A stretch of DNA of 64,000 bases from Candidatus Kapaibacterium sp. (GCA_028284775.1 JANQRB010000045.1:50561-114560), one strand, 5' to 3'. Positions 1-9,330 are shown, counted from the stretch's first letter. Program-made: numbers and translations. The notes: generated by a model from the letters alone, not told the origin.

Positions 1-2
1 AG

Positions 3-107
3 AACTCAAAATACGACACCGGTCGCGGGCTGCTGCTATCTGCATCCGAAGCCTTCATCAGTGCTGGTGTGGCGCTGGAAGCGACAAGAACAACAAGTAC
101 AAGATGA
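3..107 (+). CDS. possible 3' end of a gene cut by the window edge
   Basis: One plus-strand frame stays open from the window edge for 34 codons and ends in TGA at 105-107. The translated tail contains NSKYDTGRGLLLSASEAF and has ordinary amino-acid content. The other two plus frames are also open for similar lengths, so open reading alone is weak support. The fragment would converge on the minus-strand gene that ends at 128, leaving about 20 bases between them. No family is recognised. Confidence 0.2.
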   Translation, partial: NSKYDTGRGLLLSASEAFISAGVALEATRTTSTR

Positions 108-127
108 AATACGTGCATAGATCAGGA

Positions 128-1054
128 CTACTTTGATGGCTGTGACGAATGTCCTTTGCTTGCCATTTGTTCAAATGTATCAATTATTTGTGTGAATTGC
201 TCCGCAGAGATCAGCTTATGAGCTGCCGCAATTTCCGCACCGACTTTCCCGATTGCGGCATAGTGTTCGGCTAGCGCCGGAAAATCCTCAAGCTCTTGCG
301 CCTGCGTTTCGAGGGTGGCCAGGTCGGCCCGGGCAATCGGACCGGTCAGTATGCTGCCCAAAGTCTCATCGTTTTCAATCGCTTTGACAGCGTTGCTCAG
401 TGCGGTCCGCAGAATCGGGGGCAGGAAGTCCCGGGCTTCAATACCGCCGGCCGCCGCCATGTCGCGAGCGAGAGCGGTCAACAATACCAGATAATTGGAC
501 GCAACAACAGCAGTTGCATGGTAGAGCGCCTTGCGCTTGATGACGGCATCCGTCAGAATAATCGGACGTCCCTTCAGCCGCCGCACGATAGCGCGGGCGG
601 CGTCTGCATCGCGGGATTCGCACTCAACGCCCCACGCCACATGTTCGAGTGCTTCCACCGAGGCTCTTGTAAAGGTCTGAAAGGGATGCGCGGCAATTGT
701 TCGTGCGCCCAGGGCGGCGGCGGAATCGAGGACGCCCCGCTTCAAGGCGCCTGAACAATGTACGAGGTATGTGCCCTTCAATAATTGGGCGTGCTGTCGG
801 GCAAAGCGTTTTGCCGTGACTTCGATTGCGGCATCCCCGACGCAGAGAATGACGCATTCTACTTCCGGCAGCCTGACGTCACTCTGTGTCAACAAGATGA
901 CACTCTCGGCAAGATCGGGTCGAATCTTTGCAAGCGACGCCTCGGAACGACTGATGATCCAACGAAGCCGATCACCCAGGGCAAGGGCCAGGCTTCCGCC
1001 AAGGCGACCCGCGCCGATAAGACCGAATCGTATGTGTCCTTCATAGTCACTCAC
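128..1054 (-). CDS. Rossmann-like plus DUF2520 domain protein
   Basis: Predicted cytosolic 308-residue protein in two parts. Residues about 8-130 form a Rossmann-type nucleotide-binding domain with the glycine motif GAGRLG near the N-terminus. The rest matches the all-helical DUF2520 domain, with landmarks HCSGAL and AAHPFQTF. This architecture resembles pyrroline-5-carboxylate reductase and 6-phosphogluconate dehydrogenase-like oxidoreductases, but the substrate of the DUF2520 family is not established. The start is a GTG that overlaps the stop of the upstream aldolase (GTGA, 4 bases), so the two are probably translationally coupled. It is the third gene of a minus-strand operon with mtnA and the aldolase. 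A dehydrogenase acting on a sugar or 2-keto product of that pathway is a reasonable guess but is only inference. Confidence 0.85.
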   Translation of the reverse strand: MSDYEGHIRFGLIGAGRLGGSLALALGDRLRWIISRSEASLAKIRPDLAESVILLTQSDVRLPEVECVILCVGDAAIEVTAKRFARQHAQLLKGTYLVHCSGALKRGVLDSAAALGARTIAAHPFQTFTRASVEALEHVAWGVECESRDADAARAIVRRLKGRPIILTDAVIKRKALYHATAVVASNYLVLLTALARDMAAAGGIEARDFLPPILRTALSNAVKAIENDETLGSILTGPIARADLATLETQAQELEDFPALAEHYAAIGKVGAEIAAAHKLISAEQFTQIIDTFEQMASKGHSSQPSK

Positions 1055-1671
1055 GGCAGTACGACCCCTGCTTCAGACAATAACTTTTCGACTTCCCGGA
1101 ATGCAATTTGTAAAGATTCGCCGTAGGAGACGATTCCGCCCTGGTGTCCGGCCATGATCACTAGGCCGCGGCTGGCGAATTTACTCCGTCGGACTAAACG
1201 GAAGATCTCCCGAGCCATTGCAGGCGTGCCATAGGGAACATGTGCAGCGCTTGTCGGCAATGAATCCAAGCTCTGCCGCCATAGAGAATCATTATGGACG
1301 TGGATAACTGCCCGAATTTGCGAGCTGCATTCGTAAAGAGCGGCATGGGTCAGGGATTCGGATGAAGCCCGCACTGCTCCTGTGCAGTGCAGGGCATTGG
1401 CGTCGATCGAATACCCAAGCACGCGGGCAAAGTGCCTGTTGTCGATCTCCGGTAAAGCACCGGTACCGGAGCCTGAAATGACAAATCGTGTTTCGATGTC
1501 TTCCCGCTGACTGATATTGCCGAAGCCAACGCCCTGTTCGTCGGCACCGATCAGACCCATCCGGAACAGGCGCGATCGCATCTGAATCAGCTCCTGGAGC
1601 GCCGGACTTTCTATTGCGCCGGAAGGCTGCCAGTTGCAGCGAAACTTGATCGTTCCTTCAGCTTCCTGCAT
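1051..1671 (-). CDS. class II aldolase/adducin-family protein, MtnB- or Ald2-like
   Basis: Member of the zinc-dependent class II aldolase/dehydratase fold. The zinc site is visible: HVH in AVIHVHND, with a later His in MAGHQGG. The Glu of SSESLTH sits where the catalytic or ligand acid lies in fuculose-phosphate aldolases. Immediately downstream of mtnA, two roles fit. It could be methylthioribulose-1-phosphate dehydratase (MtnB), or the aldolase of the DHAP shunt that splits 5-methylthioribulose-1-phosphate into DHAP and methylthioacetaldehyde. The sequence alone does not decide. The frame opens with a GTG at 1728, but the ATG at 1671 is preceded by GGAAGG at good spacing and gives the usual ~206 residues, so I chose it. 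It overlaps the end of mtnA by 14 bases. Confidence 0.8.
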   Translation of the reverse strand: MQEAEGTIKFRCNWQPSGAIESPALQELIQMRSRLFRMGLIGADEQGVGFGNISQREDIETRFVISGSGTGALPEIDNRHFARVLGYSIDANALHCTGAVRASSESLTHAALYECSSQIRAVIHVHNDSLWRQSLDSLPTSAAHVPYGTPAMAREIFRLVRRSKFASRGLVIMAGHQGGIVSYGESLQIAFREVEKLLSEAGVVLP

Positions 1672-2773
1672 GCCTGCCTTCCGGATAGAGTGAGCGAATT
1701 CCTTCCTCTGTGGCGGAACAGATTCCACGCTCGCTAATCAGGCCGCTGAGCAGGCGGGCGGGTGTTACATCAAAAGCATAGTTGGCGGCCCCGCTGTCGG
1801 CGGGACATAATAACACTTCGCGGAGCTCGCCATCGACGGCTCCCCGGGCGTAGCGGACTTCCCCTTGGTCGCGCTGTTCGATTGGAAAATCCTTTATGCC
1901 GTCCGGATGATCCCAGTCAATCGTCGAAGATGGGAGTACGGCGTAAAAAGGGATCTCGTTATCATAAGCCGCCAGCGCCTTGAGATAGGTGCCGATTTTG
2001 TTGGCGACATCGCCGCAATAGCTGGTGCGATCCGAACCGACAAGGACAATATCGACCATGCCCTGCTGCATCAGATGTCCACCCGTATTATCGCAGACAA
2101 CTGTATGCGGCACTCCCTGCTGTCCCAGCTCCCAGGCTGTCAGGCGTGCGCCCTGATTGCGGGGCCGGGTTTCGTCTACCCAAACATGGAGCGCGATACC
2201 CGCTTCCTGTGCGGCATAGATCGGCGCGGTAGCCGTGCCGTAGTCGACACAGGCCAGCCAACCGGCATTGCAATGTGTCAGGATATTGACGGGCCGGCCC
2301 TTCCTGTCGGCCAGCGACTGAAGTAAAGGCAGGCCATGTTGGCCCATTTGCCGACAGCGGTCCAGCTCTTCCGAGGCTATCTTGTCGGCAAGCGTCATAG
2401 CGGCCTCAATACCTTCGTCGGCTGATGTCCGGGCAAGAACATGATCCAGTTGGCGATCGACCGCCCATTGCAGATTGACAGCCGTGGGCCGCGTGTTTTT
2501 GAGCCGGGTAGCACTGTCCGCAAAACTCGTCGCGAAATCGGAAGATGCGGCCGCCTCGCGCGCTGCCAGTTCCATCCCGAAGGCCGCCGCTACGCCGATC
2601 GCTACTGCTCCGCGTATATGCATTTCGCTGATAGCACGGGCCATTTCTTCTACCGAGTCAATTGTTTCGATGACAAACTGATGGGGCAGATTGCGCTGAT
2701 CGATAATGCTGATCCGTGTCGGATCTTCAGCTGATCGCCATATCGTCCGATAGTGTTTGCCGTTTACCTGCAT
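1658..2773 (-). CDS. mtnA: S-methyl-5-thioribose-1-phosphate isomerase
   Basis: Isomerises methylthioribose-1-phosphate to methylthioribulose-1-phosphate in methylthioadenosine recycling. The 371 residues match the MtnA/eIF2B-alpha-like family: RGAVAIGVAAAFG in the N-terminal part, the catalytic cysteine region THCNAG, and the catalytic Asp in GSDR followed by GDVANKIGTY. The length is slightly above the usual 340-360. It heads a three-gene minus-strand operon with overlapping downstream genes. No good Shine-Dalgarno sequence is seen before the ATG, but the N-terminus aligns well with the family. No mtnK, mtnP or later mtnW/X/D genes are in the window, so how the substrate is made is not shown. 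Confidence 0.95.
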   Translation of the reverse strand: MQVNGKHYRTIWRSAEDPTRISIIDQRNLPHQFVIETIDSVEEMARAISEMHIRGAVAIGVAAAFGMELAAREAAASSDFATSFADSATRLKNTRPTAVNLQWAVDRQLDHVLARTSADEGIEAAMTLADKIASEELDRCRQMGQHGLPLLQSLADRKGRPVNILTHCNAGWLACVDYGTATAPIYAAQEAGIALHVWVDETRPRNQGARLTAWELGQQGVPHTVVCDNTGGHLMQQGMVDIVLVGSDRTSYCGDVANKIGTYLKALAAYDNEIPFYAVLPSSTIDWDHPDGIKDFPIEQRDQGEVRYARGAVDGELREVLLCPADSGAANYAFDVTPARLLSGLISERGICSATEEGIRSLYPEGRHAGS

Positions 2774-3077
2774 GGACCAGTCGCCAGGTAATTTTCGGTG
2801 AAAGTTATGAGGAACTATTTTCCTTCTACACTGTTTAAAGCCCGGAATAATCTATGGACTTTTGGTGTCGGGAAAAATTGCGTCTTTCAGTGCCGAACAA
2901 GGACACCATCGCAAACATAATGCAATCGCTAGAATCACGCCAATTCCGTATCTTGGCAGCTTTTCCTTCCCGGAACGGACCTTAGAGCTAGAGGCTGCCG
3001 TGTTGCAGTAAAGAATCTGCAACTCCTGGAAGAGAGTATCCTGGTCACGATCGAGCACATACAACGGGCGACGAACT
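2774..3077. other. divergent intergenic region mtnA/arsM
   Basis: About 300 bases between the divergent starts of mtnA and the arsM-like gene, so promoters for both must lie here. Short open frames crossing it look random. I see no convincing operator repeat or riboswitch. Confidence 0.5.
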
Positions 3078-4049
3078 ATGAACACTTATCTCGAGACCGC
3101 GAAAGACGTCTACAAGAAAGCCGCAGAAGATCCTCAGGTTGGTTTGTGTTGCACTACGACACCGATCTGGCAGTTGCCCGATCTCGATATACCGACTGAA
3201 ATGCTGCAGATGAATTATGGCTGCGGCTCTACGGTTCACCCTCGCGATTTGAGCGGCAGCCCCAGAGTATTGTATGTGGGAGTCGGCGGAGGAATGGAGC
3301 TGTTGCAGTTTGCTTACTTCAGTCGGTCGCAGGGAAAAATTGTCGGTGTAGATGCGGTGCCGGAAATGCTGGACGCCTGCCGCAGAAACTTAAAACTTGC
3401 CGAGGCAAGCAATTCATGGTTTGCCGGCGATTTTATCGATTTGCGCCAAGGCGACGCCCTCCGTTTGAATGTAGAGGATGAAAGCATCGACGTTGCCGCG
3501 CAGAACTGTCTGTTCAATATCTTTGATGCCGGAGACCTGGAAAAAGCGCTGGCTGAAATGTATCGTGTTCTCAAGCCGTACGGACGTCTTGTACTGTCTG
3601 ATCCGGTGTGCGAAACGCCGATGCCCGCGGTCCTTCGCGAAGACGAGCGGCTCCGGGCATTATGTTTAAGCGGCGCGCTACCCTTGCGGGATTATATCAA
3701 GCGGATTACGGATATCGGATTCGGCACGGTGGAAGTACGCGCCAAACGGCCCTACCGTATTCTCGACTCAAAACACTACGAGACAGAGCAAACGATATAT
3801 ATCGAAAGCGTGGAGATCTGCGCAATCAAAGATCCCATGCCGGATGACGGCCCCTGCGTCTTTACCGGCAAGACTGCGATTTATTTCGGTCGCGACGAAT
3901 CCTACGACGATGGTAAGGGACACACGCTGATCTATAATCAGCCGGTACCCGTTTGTGACAAGACGGCGTCGGCGTTTGCGAAGCTCGGTCGCGAGGATAT
4001 TTTCATTTCCGAATCTACGTATTTCTATGATGGTGGAGGATGTTGCTGA
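3078..4049 (+). CDS. arsM: arsenosugar-type arsenite S-adenosylmethionine methyltransferase
   Basis: 323-residue class I SAM-dependent methyltransferase. The SAM-binding motif reads VLYVGVGGGMELLQ, with the acidic loop VGVDAVPEML after it. A later YRVLKPYGRLVLSDPVCE segment is the usual post-motif strand. The N-terminal cysteine pair in VGLCCTTTPIWQLPDL and the extreme C-terminal GGGCC tail are hallmarks of the ArsM subgroup annotated with arsenosugar biosynthesis. The cysteines would bind As(III). In that subgroup the gene is usually followed by the radical SAM gene arsS, but here it is followed by a secreted esterase, with a one-base stop/start overlap. No ArsR-type regulator lies beside it. 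Arsenic methylation is inferred from family resemblance. Confidence 0.8.
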   Translation: MNTYLETAKDVYKKAAEDPQVGLCCTTTPIWQLPDLDIPTEMLQMNYGCGSTVHPRDLSGSPRVLYVGVGGGMELLQFAYFSRSQGKIVGVDAVPEMLDACRRNLKLAEASNSWFAGDFIDLRQGDALRLNVEDESIDVAAQNCLFNIFDAGDLEKALAEMYRVLKPYGRLVLSDPVCETPMPAVLREDERLRALCLSGALPLRDYIKRITDIGFGTVEVRAKRPYRILDSKHYETEQTIYIESVEICAIKDPMPDDGPCVFTGKTAIYFGRDESYDDGKGHTLIYNQPVPVCDKTASAFAKLGREDIFISESTYFYDGGGCC

Positions 4050-5041
4050 TGCGTATTGTTCCAACCCTGTTGCTTCTGCTGGGCGCTCTTGTTGCGCAGG
4101 CCCAGGATCGATTGGAAGATTCCTTCGTGGTCGAAGAAAACTCCGAAAAAGTATATGCTCTTTATGTTCCATCAGGCTATGATTCCCAGCAGCCTACTGC
4201 TCTCATGATTGGATTTCACCCACTCAATACGAATCGCTGGGATGCCATCTCCTGGCGTGATACGCTGGTGGCCTTCGCGGAAGCCAATAATCTGCTGCTT
4301 GTTTGTCCGAACGGCGGTGCCGACGGTCGTGTCAACGACCGCATCGATACGGTCTTTACCTCTCAACTCATCGATTCCTGCAAGAAATGGTACAATATCG
4401 ATGAGGGGCGGATTTACGCAATGGGCTTTTCCTGGGGCGGCCTGACTACGTATACCTACGGCCTGTCGAACCCCGCGATTTTTGGCGGCTACATTCCCAT
4501 CGGCGCGGCAGTCAACGGAACGCAGGAAGTCAACTCGGAACTACAGCGCAATGCCAAAGGCAAGCCGGTGTACATTGTTCACGGCGATCGCGATGCTCCC
4601 GCTATACGCTACGTGCCGGTCAAAGAGGCGCTGGAAAAGCAGGAAGCGATAGTGAATAGCCTGCTCATGCCGGGCGTTAACCATACGATCGACTTTCCTG
4701 ACCGAAATGAGATTCTAACGACCGCTTTTCGCTGGGTCGACTCGGTCAACACGGCCGCGATCACAAGTGTGGATGAAAGCGATCAGATGATACCATTTGA
4801 AATTTCGCCAAATCCGGTCAAAGCCGGTAAGCATGTGCAGCTTCAGCTTCCTTTCCGGCTCGATGGCGCCGTGCTGCTTGAGATAGTTGACTTGCGTGGA
4901 AATATCATTCGCTCTTCGCTTCCACAGCACAACGAGCAAGATGTGTTGCGGGTCTCTACACGCGGAATAGCAGCCGGAACATATTTTATCAGGATTAAGA
5001 GCGATGGCCGAACGCTAGGCACACAGCTCGTGATACAATGA
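4049..5041 (+). CDS. secreted alpha/beta hydrolase (LpqC/PHB-depolymerase-like) with T9SS sorting tail
   Basis: 330-residue exported esterase-like protein. It has a signal peptide (MRIVPTLLLLLGALVAQAQ), then an alpha/beta-hydrolase domain with the nucleophile elbow GFSWGG. An Asp follows in VHGDRDAP and a His in GVNHTIDF, completing a plausible Ser-Asp-His triad. The last ~85 residues start with FEISPNPVKAG and end GIAAGTYFIRIKSDG...LVIQ. This is a classic type A T9SS C-terminal sorting domain, so the enzyme should be released or surface-anchored through T9SS. An ATG exists at 4040, but the one at 4049 has GGAGG at 4035-4039, nine bases upstream, and overlaps the arsM stop (TGATG). I therefore chose 4049. 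The substrate is unknown. Confidence 0.85.
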   Translation: MRIVPTLLLLLGALVAQAQDRLEDSFVVEENSEKVYALYVPSGYDSQQPTALMIGFHPLNTNRWDAISWRDTLVAFAEANNLLLVCPNGGADGRVNDRIDTVFTSQLIDSCKKWYNIDEGRIYAMGFSWGGLTTYTYGLSNPAIFGGYIPIGAAVNGTQEVNSELQRNAKGKPVYIVHGDRDAPAIRYVPVKEALEKQEAIVNSLLMPGVNHTIDFPDRNEILTTAFRWVDSVNTAAITSVDESDQMIPFEISPNPVKAGKHVQLQLPFRLDGAVLLEIVDLRGNIIRSSLPQHNEQDVLRVSTRGIAAGTYFIRIKSDGRTLGTQLVIQ

Positions 5042-5100
5042 TCGTAGAAAGCGTGCAGCAGAGTCCGCGTGCGGCGAATGTTCGGAATCTGAAGAATAAA

Positions 5101-5140
5101 AAAAACTCAGCGACGTAGATTTCGCTGAGTTTTTTTATTC
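5101..5140. terminator. bidirectional rho-independent terminator
   Basis: Perfect 13-bp inverted repeat: AAAAACTCAGCGA at 5101-5113 and its complement at 5122-5134, with an 8-base loop. It is flanked by an A tract on the left and a T tract on the right. It lies between the convergent hydrolase and cysS genes and can serve both strands. Confidence 0.92.
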
Positions 5141-5157
5141 CGGAGTATCGGATTTTT

Positions 5158-6636
5158 TTACTGTTCGACTAACCTGGCGATTTGGTAGCCGTCTGCCGCA
5201 TCTTTAACCGTAAAACCGGCAGCCTGTATCTTGTTGCGCAGGGCATCGGCCGCTGCGAAGTCTTTGCGTTTGCGCGCCTCCAGGCGTTGTCCGGCCCACT
5301 GGCGAACTTCGGCTGGAATCTCGATCGTTTCAACGGGGCGTTCCGCAATATCCCAGACAGCAAAAATCGCATTTAGTTTACGGAAAAACCCAATCAACTC
5401 TTGTTTGCAGTGTTCCTTTAATCCGGCGGCCGGATACTCATTCAAAAAGGGGAAGAGATGTCCGAGCGCCTTGGGCGCGTTCAGATCGGTCGCCAGTTCA
5501 CCAAAAACGGCGTTTTCAAGTGCCTGAATATCTACTTCTCCTCTCGCTTCACTGCCATTATCCGGACTCTCGTGGAGTTTGTAGATATACTCTTGCACCC
5601 GCTGGCGCGCCTTGCCGATTGACTTCAGGCCGGCAAAGGTAAAATTCAGCACCGAGCGATAGTGGCCCGAAAGCATGAGAAAGCGAATATCGAGCGGGTC
5701 GTGACCGCGTTCGAGTAAATCCCGCAGCGTATAAAAGTTTTTGGCTGACTTGGACATTTTCGCGCCTTCGACTTCCAGGAACTCGTTATGGCACCAGAAG
5801 GCGGTGGGGTCGACGCCATATCCCGCCTTGCTTTGGGCAATTTCATCTTCATGATGCGGAAATCGGAGATCGACGCCGCCCGTGTGTATGTCGAAGGGAA
5901 GGCCCAGCAGGTCACGTTCCATCGTTGAGCATTCGATATGCCAGCCCGGACGGCCCGGGCATTGTTGTCCGTTGATCTCGAATTCCCAGTAAGGCTCATC
6001 GTCTTTGCGCGCTTTCCACAATACGAAATCGGAGACCTGATCACGTTCGTATTCATCGGCGTCGATGCGTACGCCTGCGCGAAAATTGTCGAAGTCAATG
6101 TTGAGCAATCTGCCATAGCGATCCGAGCGGTGCCAGGCGCCGACGTTGAAGTATACGCTGCCTTCCTGGACATAAGCAAAGCCGTTCTGCACAATGTTGC
6201 CGATTAACTGCTGCATCGGCAGGATATAATCGGTTGCATTGGGCATTGCGGCAATATCATCGCTAGTGGCCACGCCGAGGGATTGTAAATCTTTCAAAAA
6301 GGCTGTGCGATAAAATGCCGTAAACGCCAGAAGGTTGTCCATGCGATCGGTACCCTGATCGCCCATCTCCGGCAGCCAGGTGGGAGCGCCGATGGCGCTG
6401 TCGCGAATCGTCTTATCGTCGATGTCGGTAATGTTCATTATCCAGCGGACGCGATATCCGCCTACCGTGCGCAGGCTGCGCTGCAAAAAATCGGCGAACA
6501 AAAAAGAGCGCATGTTGCCTATATGGGCATAGCTGTACACAGTCGGCCCGCAGGAATACATGCGAACTTCATCACCCTCTAATGGCTCAAAGGCATCGAC
6601 ACGTCTTGACAGAGAGTTGTATAATCGAATCTGCAT
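5158..6636 (-). CDS. cysS: cysteinyl-tRNA synthetase
   Basis: Class I aminoacyl-tRNA synthetase charging tRNA-Cys. From the chosen start the protein is 492 residues. The zinc ligand Cys29 sits in MYSCGPTVY, the HIGH-box variant HIGN is at 38-41, and further zinc-site residues lie in GWHIECS and FPHHEDEIAQS. The KMSKS loop is EGAKMSKSAKNF. The C-terminal anticodon-binding region follows the usual pattern. The frame is open upstream to 6717, but MQIRLYNS is the conserved N-terminus, so I start at 6636. It is single, not in an operon, and shares a terminator with the convergent hydrolase gene. Confidence 0.97.
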   Translation of the reverse strand: MQIRLYNSLSRRVDAFEPLEGDEVRMYSCGPTVYSYAHIGNMRSFLFADFLQRSLRTVGGYRVRWIMNITDIDDKTIRDSAIGAPTWLPEMGDQGTDRMDNLLAFTAFYRTAFLKDLQSLGVATSDDIAAMPNATDYILPMQQLIGNIVQNGFAYVQEGSVYFNVGAWHRSDRYGRLLNIDFDNFRAGVRIDADEYERDQVSDFVLWKARKDDEPYWEFEINGQQCPGRPGWHIECSTMERDLLGLPFDIHTGGVDLRFPHHEDEIAQSKAGYGVDPTAFWCHNEFLEVEGAKMSKSAKNFYTLRDLLERGHDPLDIRFLMLSGHYRSVLNFTFAGLKSIGKARQRVQEYIYKLHESPDNGSEARGEVDIQALENAVFGELATDLNAPKALGHLFPFLNEYPAAGLKEHCKQELIGFFRKLNAIFAVWDIAERPVETIEIPAEVRQWAGQRLEARKRKDFAAADALRNKIQAAGFTVKDAADGYQIARLVEQ

Positions 6637-7395
6637 TATTGACTTACGGTTTTGAGAATTAGCACGAAAGGGCCAAAAAATAAGAAATTGCCACTGAGTT
6701 TCCAATGGAGAGGTCATTTCGGCGCTGGCCCAAAGCTCTACTCACCATCAGAAAAGTCAATGGAAACTGACAAAGAATACGGAAAATTAATGCGGCAGTG
6801 GAAGACACGAAAAATCAACTATCATTAAATCGATCAATTCTACGTTTTTTTTCGGCAAATGTCAATGCGAATTGCTAAAGGCCGCAAATAAAAAGTTGTT
6901 GCTGTTACTATCTGGAATTGTGGAAAAATTCTTGCCCTGCAATTTATTGAATTTTGCAAAACAGGTGGATTTTAACCCTTGTAACCGAAATTCGCGAAGT
7001 GTATTATTTCAGGTAATTAATGGAATGTTTGTTTAATAGATCTTGTTGCTTCGGCTTAGAAGACAAAATAATTCACAATCCTAATCGATTGTCAATTCAA
7101 CCGGCAGCAGAACAATCGGAGTGATGAAACAGAAGGTAGACGGATGGAATGCACAAAGATCGGAAGTCAGCGATGGGCTGGCCGTGAAGTCGGATAATCG
7201 TCAAAATTCCTTCAAAAGGGACAAATTTTTACCCTGGGTGCATAGGATCGATGACGAAACAAAATACACAGAACCGAGTATATAAACCTTTTATTTTGAG
7301 GTAACTGTTGCGAATCTTTCAAGAGGTAGGATTAATGTCAGAGTAACAATTTTTTAACTTTTGTTGTTTAACCTTCGCATAGAAGGAGGAGAGCT
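6637..7395. other. long AT-rich intergenic region upstream of prkA
   Basis: About 760 bases, clearly more AT-rich than the flanking genes, between the divergent cysS and prkA starts. No credible open frame, tRNA or terminator is seen. A strong ribosome-binding site (AAGGAGGAGAG) lies at its right end just before the prkA ATG. It probably carries the stress-responsive promoter of the prkA cluster and perhaps a long leader, but no promoter boxes can be named with confidence. Confidence 0.5.
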
Positions 7396-9330
7396 ATGCT
7401 TACAGTAGAAGAAATCCGCAGGAGGATAGTAGAAGACCGCAAAGATAATCCGAAAGTTAACTGGGAAGGTACCTTCCTGGACTATTTGCAGCTTGTACAG
7501 GAAGATCCTTCAATACCCAAACTAGCCCACTCACGACTCTTCCGATCCCTGACACGTAAAGGTTCACAAAACATCCTCGACTCCGATGACCCCCGTGTCA
7601 AACGTCTTTACCAGGACGATCCCATACCAGTCTATGAATTCTTTGAAGATGAGTTTTTCGGCATCGAAAAAACGATTGCCCAGATCGTACGCTATTTTCA
7701 TTCGGCGGCATTGAAGGGTGAAGAGAGTCGGCAGGTGCTGTATCTCATGGGGCCCGTTGGCTCAGGTAAGAGTTCCTTGATTGAAAAAATCAAGCGCGGC
7801 CTGGAAGAGAGCGGTCCAATCTACGCGATCGATGGATGTCCGATGAATGAAGAGCCCTTGCATCTCCTGCCGCGTCATTTGCGTCCGGAGTTCGCGGAAA
7901 TGCTCAACGTCCATATCGAAGGCGACTTGTGTCCGATTTGCCGTCGGCGTCTCAAAGAAGAGTTCGATGGCCGATATGAAGAGATGCCGGTTAAGCTCCG
8001 CGAGTTTTCGCGTCGCAATCGTATCGGCGTTGGTATGGTGCCGCCGGTTGATCCGAACAATCAGGATACATCGGTTCTCATCGGGTCGGTAGACATCTCC
8101 AAGCTGGACCTTTATTCGGAGGGTGATCCCAGAGTCCTTGATCTGAACGGCGCAATGAATGTCGGCAATCGCGGACTGGTGGAGTTTATCGAGGTTTTCA
8201 AGAACGAGACTGAATATCTGCACGCAATGATTACGGCGACGCAGGAAAAGTCAATTCCAGCGCCGGGGCGGCACGGGATGATTTACCTCGATAGCGTGAT
8301 CGTTGCGCATTCGAATGAAGCGGAGTGGCAAAAGTTCAAAGCCGACCATACGAACGAGGCCATCCTCGACCGTATCGTGGTTGTAAAGGTCCCCTACAAC
8401 ATGCGACTGAGTGAAGAGGTTAAGATTTATCGCAAAATCATTAACCATTCCGACTTTAACGCACAGGTGGCGCCTCATACACTCGAACTGGCTTCGATGT
8501 TTGCAATCCTGACGCGGCTGGAGCCGACGAATAAGTGCGATCTGATGACAAAACTGCGGCTGTACAATGGCGAGGAAGTTGTTGAGAAAGGTTCGACCAA
8601 AAAGATCGATGTTCGTGAACTGAAAGAAGATGCACGCAACGAAGGAATGTCGGGTATCTCAACCCGGTTTATAATGAAGGCGCTGGACAATGCGCTCTCG
8701 GAAAACATCGATGGTAGCTGTATTCATCCGATCAATGTGCGCGAAGCACTAATCAAGATGGTGAAAGAGACCGAAATGCCGGAAGACACGCGGAAACGCT
8801 ATCTGAATTTTCTGCAGGATACATTGCACAAAGAATATCTGAAAGTATTGGAAAAAGAGATTGCCAAAGCCTTTGTGTTTTCTTATCAGGAGCAGGCGGA
8901 GCAGCTTTTCCAGAATTATCTGGATCATACGGAGGCCTATGTTAATAAAACAAAGGTGCGTGATTCGAATACGAAGGAAGAACTGGAACCCGATGAGGAC
9001 TTTCTGAAATCGATCGAAGAACAACTAGGTATTACCGGCTCGGCCGCTGACGGCTTTCGTCAGGAAGTGATTGCATATCTGTGGGCCGCTTCCAGACGTA
9101 ATGTTAAGCTGTCGTTCAAGAGTTACGAGCCGCTCAAGGAAGCGATAGAAAAACATCTGATGGTCTCGGTGCGTGATATCAGCCGCATCGTTACAAAATC
9201 ACAGACACGCGATGGCGAACAAGAGCAGAAATACGGTGAAATGGTTAAGAGCATGATTGCCAATGGATATCCCGAGATGTGCGTGGATGTCATTCTGAAA
9301 TATGCGGCGAATCATCTCTGGAAAGACTAG
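7396..9330 (+). CDS. prkA: PrkA/YeaG-family serine protein kinase (AAA+ plus kinase domain)
   Basis: 644 residues, the same length as E. coli YeaG. The AAA+ P-loop GPVGSGKSS starts at residue 119. The C-terminal half carries the PrkA domain (from about LYNGEEVVEKG onward). A CPICRRR zinc-knuckle-like element lies in the AAA+ insert. In enterobacteria YeaG acts with YeaH in starvation and nitrogen-stress responses; in bacilli PrkA affects sporulation. The start is firm because of the strong AAGGAGGAGAG site six or so bases upstream. yeaH-like and spoVR genes follow on the same strand, the widely conserved trio. Confidence 0.95.
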   Translation: MLTVEEIRRRIVEDRKDNPKVNWEGTFLDYLQLVQEDPSIPKLAHSRLFRSLTRKGSQNILDSDDPRVKRLYQDDPIPVYEFFEDEFFGIEKTIAQIVRYFHSAALKGEESRQVLYLMGPVGSGKSSLIEKIKRGLEESGPIYAIDGCPMNEEPLHLLPRHLRPEFAEMLNVHIEGDLCPICRRRLKEEFDGRYEEMPVKLREFSRRNRIGVGMVPPVDPNNQDTSVLIGSVDISKLDLYSEGDPRVLDLNGAMNVGNRGLVEFIEVFKNETEYLHAMITATQEKSIPAPGRHGMIYLDSVIVAHSNEAEWQKFKADHTNEAILDRIVVVKVPYNMRLSEEVKIYRKIINHSDFNAQVAPHTLELASMFAILTRLEPTNKCDLMTKLRLYNGEEVVEKGSTKKIDVRELKEDARNEGMSGISTRFIMKALDNALSENIDGSCIHPINVREALIKMVKETEMPEDTRKRYLNFLQDTLHKEYLKVLEKEIAKAFVFSYQEQAEQLFQNYLDHTEAYVNKTKVRDSNTKEELEPDEDFLKSIEEQLGITGSAADGFRQEVIAYLWAASRRNVKLSFKSYEPLKEAIEKHLMVSVRDISRIVTKSQTRDGEQEQKYGEMVKSMIANGYPEMCVDVILKYAANHLWKD

